Source of the DNA: Phycisphaerae bacterium
GTDB taxonomy: Bacteria; Planctomycetota; Phycisphaerae; Sedimentisphaerales; UBA12454
Length of the DNA: 60,942 bases
Direction of reading: 5' to 3'
Assembly: GCA_041652575.1 (NCBI GenBank)
Contig: JBAZHC010000017.1
Location: 1-60,942, forward strand
Of this stretch, positions 14,842-23,671 are shown piece after piece. Under the pieces are notes generated by a model. The model saw only the letters and a list, made by a program, of their open reading frames with translations, was not told the origin of the DNA and made no database searches. The position numbers were made by a program, and so were the translations under genes. The stretch's first letter is position 1. Every line of letters begins with the position of its first letter.

Positions 14842-16653
14842 TTATAACGCGTAAACACTGTGCATATCATAATAAACACCTTTTTTGTCGAGCAACTGCC
14901 GATGTGTACCGATTTCGGCTATTTTTTTATTTTCGAGAACTATTATTTTGTCGCACTTCTGAATGGTGCTGAGCCGGTGAGCGATAATAAAAGCCGTTCT
15001 GTTTTCAAGCATATTGTCGATGCTCTGCTGAATAAGTTTTTCCGTGACTGAATCGACAGAACTTGTAGCCTCATCCAATATTACTATGGCAGGGTTTTTC
15101 AGGAACACGCGGGCGATAGCAAGTCTCTGTTTCTGGCCGCCACTGAGCTTGACACCTCTTTCGCCGACAATAGTATCAAATTTGTCCGGCAATTCAATAA
15201 TCGTATCGTAAATATTTGCCATTACACAGGCTGTTTTCATTTCATCTTCGGTTTTGCCGGGATTTGCAAACAAGAGATTGTCCCTGATGTTTCCATAAAA
15301 TAAAAATGTTTCCTGGAAGACAATGCCGATGTTCTGACGAAGCGAAGTCTGCGTGAAATCTCTTATATCCTGTCCGTCGATTTGTATTGAGCCTTCCTGC
15401 GGGTCGTAGAAGCGGGGCAGAAGCGAAATCAGGGTAGTTTTACCGCTGCCGGTAGGGCCGACGACGGCGATTTTTTCGCCGGAGTTTACTTCCAGATTTA
15501 TTCCGTCGAGCACCTGTTCTCTGCCGTAGGAGAATTTTACGTTTTTGAAACTTACATTGCCTTTGACGGAAGCTGTTTCAAGTTTGGCGGCGCCGGCTTT
15601 ATCATTGATGTCCGGCACTATTTTCAGGAAATCAACAATTCTTTCCAGGCCGACCATTCCGTCCTGAAAGAGATTCATTACATTCAATATGGCGCCGATT
15701 GAGCCGTATAAATAATTCGACAGCATCAGGAAAAGCGTTATCGTTCCGATGGTTACCGAGCCGAATTTGTAAAACATCAGGATTCCGCCGATTACGGCAA
15801 TCTGCATCCTGCCCCAGTCCATAGAGCCGTAGCTGAGCTGATGATTAAAACTGAATACCCGCATAATCTGGTTCTGGACATCGTAGAACTGGCGATTTAC
15901 ATTGCGGTAAACTTCGCTCGAATGGTCCTCAAGGCTGAATGCTTTGATTTCCTTTATGCCGCTGATGGTCTCCTGCAATTGAGAAGTTATCTGCGACTGA
16001 TGGGTGCGCTGTTTTCGATATAACGGTTTCAGTTTTGTCCTGATTGTGTAAAAAGCGTAAAAAAGCACAGGCATAGGCAGCATGGCGACGACAAAAAGCA
16101 CCGGCGAAAGTATTACCATTATTACCGGCACCAATACAAGATGAATGGTAACGTAAACGAGGTGAAAACTGTTTCTCAGCATCAGGCTGAAATTGTTTAT
16201 ATCGCTTACGGTTTTTGTCAGCACGTCGCCGACACGCGCCGAGTTAAAATACGACAGGGATAATTTATTGATATGGTCCTGCAGTTTCAGCTTAATTGAA
16301 TATATGACTAATTCCACGCTTCTGGTTGCGAGGCGATGCATCGCGACGCCGACGCTGTTGGCTATTAATATGACCACGCCCATCAATGCGATGAACGCGA
16401 TAGAAAAGATTGTTTTTTCAAAAGCGGTCGAGCCGGCCTTCAGCCAGAAAATATTAGCGTCATTGGTAATCAAAACGTGGTCGATATAATATTTTATGCT
16501 TAACGCCGGCAAAAGATTGAGAGCGGAGTTCAGAAAGAACAGGAAATAAACTGTGCTTAGAGGCTTTTTGTACGGCTTGAGAAAAAGCCAGAAATGCTTC
16601 ATATATTCCGTATTTTTGTTTTGAGGCCCGGGAAACTGTTGTATATTTTTCAT
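14842..16653 (-). CDS. ABC exporter half-transporter (MsbA/MDR type), fused membrane and ATPase domains
   Basis: The product is 603 residues: six membrane segments in the first 330 residues, then an ATPase domain with Walker A GPTGSGKTT (399-407), signature LSGGQ (503-507), Walker B VILDEA and an IIAHRLST switch. This is the type I exporter architecture that works as a homodimer or heterodimer to move lipids, drugs or peptides out of the cytoplasm. Its substrate is unknown. It sits inside the xylanase block 20 bases after the giant GH30-CE15 gene, with no clear ribosome-binding site of its own, suggesting cotranscription and possibly a role in export or stress from aromatic products. Confidence 0.94.
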   Translation of the reverse strand: MKNIQQFPGPQNKNTEYMKHFWLFLKPYKKPLSTVYFLFFLNSALNLLPALSIKYYIDHVLITNDANIFWLKAGSTAFEKTIFSIAFIALMGVVILIANSVGVAMHRLATRSVELVIYSIKLKLQDHINKLSLSYFNSARVGDVLTKTVSDINNFSLMLRNSFHLVYVTIHLVLVPVIMVILSPVLFVVAMLPMPVLFYAFYTIRTKLKPLYRKQRTHQSQITSQLQETISGIKEIKAFSLEDHSSEVYRNVNRQFYDVQNQIMRVFSFNHQLSYGSMDWGRMQIAVIGGILMFYKFGSVTIGTITLFLMLSNYLYGSIGAILNVMNLFQDGMVGLERIVDFLKIVPDINDKAGAAKLETASVKGNVSFKNVKFSYGREQVLDGINLEVNSGEKIAVVGPTGSGKTTLISLLPRFYDPQEGSIQIDGQDIRDFTQTSLRQNIGIVFQETFLFYGNIRDNLLFANPGKTEDEMKTACVMANIYDTIIELPDKFDTIVGERGVKLSGGQKQRLAIARVFLKNPAIVILDEATSSVDSVTEKLIQQSIDNMLENRTAFIIAHRLSTIQKCDKIIVLENKKIAEIGTHRQLLDKKGVYYDMHSVYAL

Positions 16654-16673
16654 TGTTTTTTTGTCTTTAAAAT

Positions 16674-19600
16674 TTATTTAACATTATTTTCAAGCCAGCC
16701 ATATACAAGATTTTGTATCTGAATTGAAAAATAATTATATTCATTTATTATATCAAACTGGAGCTTATCCCGTGAGTCATATAAGTTATATACTTGTGCG
16801 GCATTTTCAATACAATTTTTCAGGCCTGAAATATTTGTCTCGTAATCATTCGTGCAGGCGACGATAAGAGCTTTTCGAGGGGCGACCGAAGCAATAAGCT
16901 GGTCTATGTCGTATGGAACGCGGGCTTCATTTCTGATGAAAGACTCAAGTTTCGGAATATAAGGATACCGGGTGCAGTATTTTTGTATTCCACCAGTGTC
17001 GGGCGATTCCAATCGCATCGGCGAAAGTCCCGCAACACAAACCACGCCTGCTGCACGCTCGTCAAGAGCCGCTGTGTAAAGAGCGACCTGACTGCCCAAA
17101 GCGTAACCCAGAAGGTAAATCTTTTTCGAATCGATGTAGTTGACATCGGAAAGACTGTCGATTGCCCGTTGCACGTCAAAAACCATTTTGCCGAGAAGAG
17201 AGAAGTCTTTATTTCTATCGTAAAAATCAACGGCCTCAATCTGCCTGCTGCCGAAACCAATCGGGTCAAACGCGAGAACAGCGAAACCTTTTTTGGCTAA
17301 TTTAAGATGGACAGGTACGCCATAAGAATAGTTTGAACTATAGCCGAAAGGAACGCAGGCTGGAGAAAGCCAAACACAAGCAGGGAATTTGCCGCGGCCG
17401 AGCGGTTTGTAAATGTGAGCGGGGATGTAACCTTCGATTAAAAAATCGATTTTTTCAATGCCGGCATAATTCTGGTCTTTTGCGAACCTGTCACGGCCGA
17501 CAAAATCACTCGTAAATTTCCAGGTTTGATTTATCCGAGCTCTCATAGATTCATCAACGGTTGTATTCGAAGCGGTTCCGAGCATTAAATTTATCTGTTC
17601 GATGATTTCTGCTTTCTGCTGCCGCCATTGATTCGAATCGGTCGTGAGTTTATCAACAGCTTTAGGAAAAGCAGTTATGTCGATAATTTTATTATTTATA
17701 ATCTGCGGATATGGAGGCTTTGTGTCATATATCCTGCTGACCTGCTCGATTTTATCCGCGGGAAGTCTGTCAAACTGCCAATCGAGCCAATCGAGGGTTT
17801 GGCCGATGAATTCGGGGCCGACGCCGTGGCCGCCCTGACGGAGAGCAATTGCGATTTTATCAGGACGGCCTAGCGTTTTATACACTTCTTTTGCAGAAAA
17901 ATACGACTGATATACGCCCCAGATGGAACTGCAGCCGTCGTTTGCCGCTTCGCAGATAAGCATCGGGCGAGGAGCCATCAGGGCCATAAGGATATTACTT
18001 TCGACGGGCAGTTTATTTTCACGGCCGGAGAAGAAACGGAAATTATTGCAGAACCAGTCGGGAAACGAGCGAGTAATCATCTCGATGCTTTCGCCGAAAT
18101 ACGATTCGTTATAATACCTCGATGGGCAGGCTCCGCCCTGACCGGAACTTACGGGGATAATAGCAGTGATTCTTTCATCAATCGCACCGGCGATAAAGGT
18201 TTGTTTGCCGTTGCGTGAATGGCCGATGATTGCGATTTTGTTCTTGTCTATGAAGTCGAGCGTGTAAAGATAATCGACGCTTCTTGCCGCGGCTAAGGCC
18301 CTGCGGGTAAGCGCGCTCCAGTCGCAATCGGGCCAAATGGCGGGATACGATTTTGTATCATCTTTGAAATCGTCGCCATTGTAAATGCATGCGACATAAC
18401 CTCTGGCGACTGCGGCCATCGCCCAGCGTTTGTGGAATGGCTGGGTTAAAAGCACAGGAAACGGGCCTTTGCCTGCGGGCCTGATAATTTCAACATTTAA
18501 TTTCGCCTTGTTTTCAGTACCGAAACTTATCAGAACATTTTCAATTGTGAGGTCATTTGCTTCCCTGGTATTCAAAATTTCGGCTTTGAGATTTGTCGGC
18601 GCGGCGGGCATTGAGCCGAAGACATATTTATGATACAGGGCCAAATAATCTTTACGCATATTTTGCCAATCGGCAGCATTTTTTATTTTCGGAATCTGCG
18701 GCAAATCCGGCTGTGAAGGCATATTATCAAAATCCGGCGGAGTTACGCCGCTTTCGTCGAGCCACTGGTCCCAGGTTTGACTGACAGGCAGCATGGTCCG
18801 CATTTCATTAAGACGGGCTTTAGCGCTTTTTGTCATTTTTTTTTGACCGGATAAAACAACGGTTGTAATGGAATTCTTTGGTGAAACAAAATCATTCAAT
18901 TTTGAAAGCTTACCGGCGGCGGCACAATTTTCCTTTTCAGTAGTTCGATAAATATTGCTGTCTTTAACGTCAAAATTGTCGAAAGCGAGTTCGAGAGTAA
19001 TATCTATTTGCGAAGGATTGATTATTATTGCAGAGATTTTATCGCTGGCAGGATTAAGAAAAGCTGAAATACGCAGCGCATTTGAATTTGATTTTGCATC
19101 GATACGCTGCCAATTCGGGTCAGTAAAAGCGGAATAATGTTTAAACGCGTAGTAGACCGGATTGACGGAATAAGTCTCCCGGTGTGTACTGATAAGGCCC
19201 AGAGGTTTTTCCCAGATTAATTGCCAATAAAGAAAAGCAGAAACATTTTCGGCTGTAAGGGCATTGTGAATGATAAGAGCGAGATTCATCGCATCGGCAA
19301 AAGAGGTGACATCTCCGCCGCCGCTTTCCCGGGCAAATTCATTTTGCATCAAAGGCTTATCGTTAAAATCCGCGGCAAAACGACTCATTGCAGGAAGGAA
19401 ACTGTCGGGCGCATCATCACTGCCATCATTATAAATATGATGACTATAGCCGAAAATTTTTGATTTGTCCTCGGCAGTGAAATTGTTAATAAACATTCTT
19501 GCAGAAGCTGTGTTTTTGCATTCAGGGCCGAGAAACCGTGGAGGATTCGCCAGTTTGCCGAGCTTATTGTACACTGCGCGAAATGCGAGGTTGTAGCCCG

Positions 19601-20642
19601 CAGAAGATTCGGTCTGGCAGGGGTCGAATCTGCAGGTATCCCATTCGGTTAGATAATCCGGTTCATTTTGAAATGTTAAATAATAAGGATATACGCCGCG
19701 GCTGTTTAAATCGACAAGGCTGTCGTACCACCATTGCGCAAGCGCTTCATATTTATAATTGCCGTTTGCGTCTTTGGCGAGGGTGCCGCCTTTGGTGTTG
19801 TTATTGCTTTTTAATGAAGACGGAGGCGACCATGATGCAATCATAATCTTCAGGGGGCGAGGCAGGACTTTATTGGCATTATCAATAATTTTTACGGCTC
19901 TGTCTGTGTAGTTGCTGTCATGTCCATCATAAAGATAAGTATTTCGAATTCTTAAAATATCCAGCCCAAGTTCCTTAAAGGCGATATTATAGAAATTGGG
20001 CAGAACAGAAAATCCCGCAAGTGTTCGGTCGTACCATGCTGCGGAAGCACCAAAACCTTCTAATTTTTGATAGCGTATATTCGCATCAATTGTGCCGTAG
20101 GCGTTTGGCTTAATCGAAGCGTTATCGAGAGCTTCCGGTGCAGGACCAAAAACATTCACATCATCGACGAAGAAGTTTGTGCCGGATGGCGGACCTTCAA
20201 AATAAATATCTAAATATGTAAGGGCGCCGTTTACTTTTAATGTAAAAGTGCCTTTTAATTCAACCCATCCGGAGTTGTTCGCGGTTCCGGTGGCGATGTT
20301 GGTATATACAGTTCCGTTAGCATCGTGCTGCTCAAGGGAAATTGCAACATTGGCAGAGGCGGCATTCTCTAATTTTATCCAGCCGGAAACCTGGTATGTG
20401 CTTTCATTTTTTACCTTGCCCATAAGAGACTGTTTTATTCCCTGCCAGTTAGCGGTTCTGTCGCTCGATTTTCCGCAGGCGGAGCCGGAGTGCTTTTCGA
20501 CGGTTGACTGCGTAAATACGCCTCCTCGTGAGGCCCAGCCCCGGGTGTCTTCAAGGCTGGGATTTGTTAAAACATTCGTGTCAGCAAAGCAGGAAGAAAA
20601 AGCTGTAAAAATTACGATTGAAAAAAATAATTTTGTAGACAT
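16674..20642 (-). CDS. Secreted CBM-GH30-CE15-pseudoesterase fusion
   Basis: ATG 20642 is chosen over GTG 20651 because AAAGGTG sits six bases before it. Of 1322 residues, about 1-20 are a signal peptide and 25-167 a CBM4/9/22-type module (FFVDDVNVFG). Residues 180-600 form a GH30 barrel and sandwich with acid/base Glu327 (FQNEPD) and nucleophile Glu435 (MQNEFA). About 615-965 is an esterase domain with GHSRNGK (Ser809), SSGQGG and His939 (GGHGVG), which fits CE15 glucuronoyl esterases. About 980-1322 is a second alpha/beta-hydrolase whose elbow reads GYALG (Ala1181), so the serine is absent, and no catalytic histidine is apparent. It would cut glucuronoxylan and release lignin-linked glucuronoyl esters. 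No dockerin tail is present. Confidence 0.88.
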   Translation of the reverse strand: MSTKLFFSIVIFTAFSSCFADTNVLTNPSLEDTRGWASRGGVFTQSTVEKHSGSACGKSSDRTANWQGIKQSLMGKVKNESTYQVSGWIKLENAASANVAISLEQHDANGTVYTNIATGTANNSGWVELKGTFTLKVNGALTYLDIYFEGPPSGTNFFVDDVNVFGPAPEALDNASIKPNAYGTIDANIRYQKLEGFGASAAWYDRTLAGFSVLPNFYNIAFKELGLDILRIRNTYLYDGHDSNYTDRAVKIIDNANKVLPRPLKIMIASWSPPSSLKSNNNTKGGTLAKDANGNYKYEALAQWWYDSLVDLNSRGVYPYYLTFQNEPDYLTEWDTCRFDPCQTESSAGYNLAFRAVYNKLGKLANPPRFLGPECKNTASARMFINNFTAEDKSKIFGYSHHIYNDGSDDAPDSFLPAMSRFAADFNDKPLMQNEFARESGGGDVTSFADAMNLALIIHNALTAENVSAFLYWQLIWEKPLGLISTHRETYSVNPVYYAFKHYSAFTDPNWQRIDAKSNSNALRISAFLNPASDKISAIIINPSQIDITLELAFDNFDVKDSNIYRTTEKENCAAAGKLSKLNDFVSPKNSITTVVLSGQKKMTKSAKARLNEMRTMLPVSQTWDQWLDESGVTPPDFDNMPSQPDLPQIPKIKNAADWQNMRKDYLALYHKYVFGSMPAAPTNLKAEILNTREANDLTIENVLISFGTENKAKLNVEIIRPAGKGPFPVLLTQPFHKRWAMAAVARGYVACIYNGDDFKDDTKSYPAIWPDCDWSALTRRALAAARSVDYLYTLDFIDKNKIAIIGHSRNGKQTFIAGAIDERITAIIPVSSGQGGACPSRYYNESYFGESIEMITRSFPDWFCNNFRFFSGRENKLPVESNILMALMAPRPMLICEAANDGCSSIWGVYQSYFSAKEVYKTLGRPDKIAIALRQGGHGVGPEFIGQTLDWLDWQFDRLPADKIEQVSRIYDTKPPYPQIINNKIIDITAFPKAVDKLTTDSNQWRQQKAEIIEQINLMLGTASNTTVDESMRARINQTWKFTSDFVGRDRFAKDQNYAGIEKIDFLIEGYIPAHIYKPLGRGKFPACVWLSPACVPFGYSSNYSYGVPVHLKLAKKGFAVLAFDPIGFGSRQIEAVDFYDRNKDFSLLGKMVFDVQRAIDSLSDVNYIDSKKIYLLGYALGSQVALYTAALDERAAGVVCVAGLSPMRLESPDTGGIQKYCTRYPYIPKLESFIRNEARVPYDIDQLIASVAPRKALIVACTNDYETNISGLKNCIENAAQVYNLYDSRDKLQFDIINEYNYFSIQIQNLVYGWLENNVK

Positions 20643-20653
20643 TTTGCTCACCT

Positions 20654-23600
20654 TTAATCCATTTCAGATGATAATGTTGTAATTGAATTTTTTGGAACGG
20701 TTAATACGTTATTTTTATCCATATCGCCGATGAGGATGCAATTTTCTGTTCGGCTGGTACGATAAATTTTGGCTGAAGCGAATTTGCAGTTCTCTGCTGT
20801 AATCGTAAGTGAAATATCTGTATCTGGAGAAGTGTTGATAATAACTGTGCTGATTTTTTTATTGTCGGGACTGATAAAGGATGTTATCCGCAGAGCAGGG
20901 GAATCTGTTGATGCTTCGATTCGCTGGAAGCCGGATTTTATAAAGGCTGAAAACTGTTTGAACGTGTAATAAGTCGGATTGATTTTGTAACCTTCGCTGC
21001 CGATAGGAGTGGCAAGCGTTATAAGGCCTCCGCCGATTGCACCTTTGCGAAACAGGCTCCAATAGCAATATGAAGTTAAATTTTCATGGACGAGACAATT
21101 CTGAATGTGACGGGCGGTAAACATCGCGTCGTTGTAATCGGGATTACGCGAATACTCTGTCTGGAAGAAAGGTTTGCCTGCGTATCTGGCGGCGTATTTT
21201 CTTAATGCCGCGACGTAGCCTTCCGGATTTTCGTATCCGCCGCTGCCGTCGCTGTAAAGGTGATGTGTCCATGCGTAAACGTGGTTCGTATCTATGATAG
21301 CGTCGATATACGGCCTTGACCTGCCGAAGCCCATTGTTTCAGGGGCGAGCATTTTCGGCATCTTATCGCCGAATTGTGAATATAACTTTTTATAAACCGC
21401 TTCGAACGCGAGATTGTAGCCTGCCCAGTCGGTATCTTCTGTCGGTGAAAATTTGCAGGAGGCATAGCCTGTCTCGATATCGCACTCGTTTTGAATGCTG
21501 AGATAATCAATTTTTACTCCGCGAGCCGAAAGGTTTGCCACGCTGTCTGCCCACCAGTCTGCGAATTCCTCGTACATATATTTGCCGTTCGCATCTTTCT
21601 TGAGTGTGCCGCCCGTAGTGTGATTATTGCTTTTGAGAGCAGGCGGAGGCGACCATGACGCAATCATAATTTTTACAGGACGAAGCGAAACGCCGACATT
21701 TGCGTTAATAATCTCGACCGTATTATCGATATATTTTTCATCGATGCCGTAAAGATTTTGTATCCTGTAAATTTCAAGCCCTAAATCTTCGAACATTAAT
21801 GTGTAAAGCTCCTGTTTTTTGGGATTCGAAGTGAGCCAGTTCGGGTCATATCCGCCTGCGGCGCCGAAACCTTCAAATTGCTGATAGCGAATAGCTGCAT
21901 CGATTTTTCCCACGGCATTAGTATCCAATGGTTTCGCCGGAGGGGCAGGCGGGCCGAATACATTCACATCATCAACATAAAAATTAACACCGGCGGCGGG
22001 GCCTTCGAAGTAAACATCCAAAGTGCCAAGCTGGCCTTTATATTTGAGTGTAAAATCGCCGGAAAGTTCGACCCAGTTACGATTATCGGCGGCCGCTGAA
22101 GCAATGCGTATATAATTGGTATCGGCACTGTCGGTCTGGGCGATGGTTAGCTGAATATTACTGCTGTCTGCATTTTCGAGTTTTACCCAGGCGGAAATCC
22201 GATAGGTTTTTCCGTTTTCCATTTTTCCCATCATGGACTGTTTGATTCCCTGCCAGGTATCGGTTCTGCCGAATGCTTTGGCACTTTTTGTGCCGCTGTG
22301 TTTTTCGTTTGTATCGGCAGCGATTGAGCAGTTGCGGCCTGCCCATCCGGCGGTGCCGTTTTCGAATCCCGGATTGACGAGCAGGTTGGTATTGCTGTCA
22401 TCAGGCAGTTCGAAGGTGAATTCATTTGGGCCGCCGGGGACGACATCGATAGTCACAGTCAAAGGTTTAACAGAGGCGGAGGAAAGAGTCACATTGTATT
22501 TTCCATAAAATCCCCTGAAACCGGCATTTCCTTTATCGTCTGTAGCTGATGAATCGTTAGTTGTCCATTCCTTCAGCAGCGATTCATATCTTTTTCCCGC
22601 TTCGTTTAATGTCCAGTCATTATTAACTATATGGCAGTTTTCTCTCCAGTGCGAGCCTTGCCAGAATCCCCACATCATAACTCCGCCGACTGCGGGATGA
22701 CTGAAAGAAATGCGATAAAAATCTTCCAAATCATTTGCACGCAGATTCGGGTCGACCTGCTTGACATCAAATTCTGTTATCCAGATTGGCAGGTTAAATT
22801 TTCCAAGTTTATCGAGGGCAGTAATATAATCTGTTCGGCTGAAATTCGGCTCTATATGGCCCTGAATTCCTATACCGCCAACGGGCAGAGATTGATTAAG
22901 CAGTTTTGTAATGAAATTTTCATAGCGGCTCGTATCATAATTATTTTTCCACAGCACATCGTATTCGTTAACGAAAAGCCTGCAACCGGGGTCAATCCTG
23001 TGAGCCTCATTGAACATCCAGTACCAGATTTCTTCGCCAAGCCGGTCTTTATAAAATGAACCGTGAAGAATTTCATTATCGACGTCCCAGTGTACGAATT
23101 TTCCCTTAAAATGATTTACGGCACTATCCATTCGATTTTCAACAGCGGTGCGGAGCGGACTTTGTGCCGGCAGCGGGGCGAAGGCCAAATCTTTTAACCA
23201 TTGCTGGGTGTATTTTTCCTTTTCCCAGAAAATACAGTGGCCGCGCATAGTGATTCCGTTGGCTGCGCACCAGTCAGAAATCTTATCCGCCGCTTCATAA
23301 GTAACATTTCCCTGCTCTGCGGGCTCGTTGGAATACCATTTGGATTCGTTTTCCATTACCGCCCACTCAAAATGATTTTTGAAGAAGTTGGTATAATTGG
23401 GATCGCTTATGTTATAGTTGATACAGGAGCCGAAACCAAAATCATGTTTTACCTGACTGATTTTGATGTTAACTCCGGACAAAGGCCCTCTATCGCTTTG
23501 CGATACGGCGGTAATTCGGAAATTACCCCTGCGGATTTGCTCTATCCGGTTGTTTGCATCAGTACGCCAGTCGCCATAGCATTGCGACAATGACAGGGCC

Positions 23601-23662
23601 GTTGTGAATGTAAGGAAGATGTAAAAGTGCTTAACAATTTTTTTAATGTTCATTTTGTCCAT
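20654..23662 (-). CDS. Secreted GH10-CBM-GH30 bifunctional xylanase
   Basis: The product is 1002 residues; ATG 23653 is an alternative start with better spacing to AAGG. After a signal peptide (to about 30), residues 35-365 form a GH10 domain with acid/base Glu197 (WDVDNE) and nucleophile Glu297 (ITEFDV). A small Ig-like segment (about 375-420) follows, then a CBM4/9/22-type module (427-570). A GH30 domain (585-1002) has acid/base Glu726 in SIQNEC, where the usual proline is replaced by cysteine, and nucleophile Glu836 in FFQTEY. Two endo-xylanase types on one chain suggest paired attack on plain and decorated xylan. It lacks the dockerin tail of its neighbours and is followed after three bases by the GH30-CE15 gene. 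Confidence 0.93.
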   Translation of the reverse strand: MDKMNIKKIVKHFYIFLTFTTALSLSQCYGDWRTDANNRIEQIRRGNFRITAVSQSDRGPLSGVNIKISQVKHDFGFGSCINYNISDPNYTNFFKNHFEWAVMENESKWYSNEPAEQGNVTYEAADKISDWCAANGITMRGHCIFWEKEKYTQQWLKDLAFAPLPAQSPLRTAVENRMDSAVNHFKGKFVHWDVDNEILHGSFYKDRLGEEIWYWMFNEAHRIDPGCRLFVNEYDVLWKNNYDTSRYENFITKLLNQSLPVGGIGIQGHIEPNFSRTDYITALDKLGKFNLPIWITEFDVKQVDPNLRANDLEDFYRISFSHPAVGGVMMWGFWQGSHWRENCHIVNNDWTLNEAGKRYESLLKEWTTNDSSATDDKGNAGFRGFYGKYNVTLSSASVKPLTVTIDVVPGGPNEFTFELPDDSNTNLLVNPGFENGTAGWAGRNCSIAADTNEKHSGTKSAKAFGRTDTWQGIKQSMMGKMENGKTYRISAWVKLENADSSNIQLTIAQTDSADTNYIRIASAAADNRNWVELSGDFTLKYKGQLGTLDVYFEGPAAGVNFYVDDVNVFGPPAPPAKPLDTNAVGKIDAAIRYQQFEGFGAAGGYDPNWLTSNPKKQELYTLMFEDLGLEIYRIQNLYGIDEKYIDNTVEIINANVGVSLRPVKIMIASWSPPPALKSNNHTTGGTLKKDANGKYMYEEFADWWADSVANLSARGVKIDYLSIQNECDIETGYASCKFSPTEDTDWAGYNLAFEAVYKKLYSQFGDKMPKMLAPETMGFGRSRPYIDAIIDTNHVYAWTHHLYSDGSGGYENPEGYVAALRKYAARYAGKPFFQTEYSRNPDYNDAMFTARHIQNCLVHENLTSYCYWSLFRKGAIGGGLITLATPIGSEGYKINPTYYTFKQFSAFIKSGFQRIEASTDSPALRITSFISPDNKKISTVIINTSPDTDISLTITAENCKFASAKIYRTSRTENCILIGDMDKNNVLTVPKNSITTLSSEMD

Positions 23663-23671
23663 CCTTGTCTT

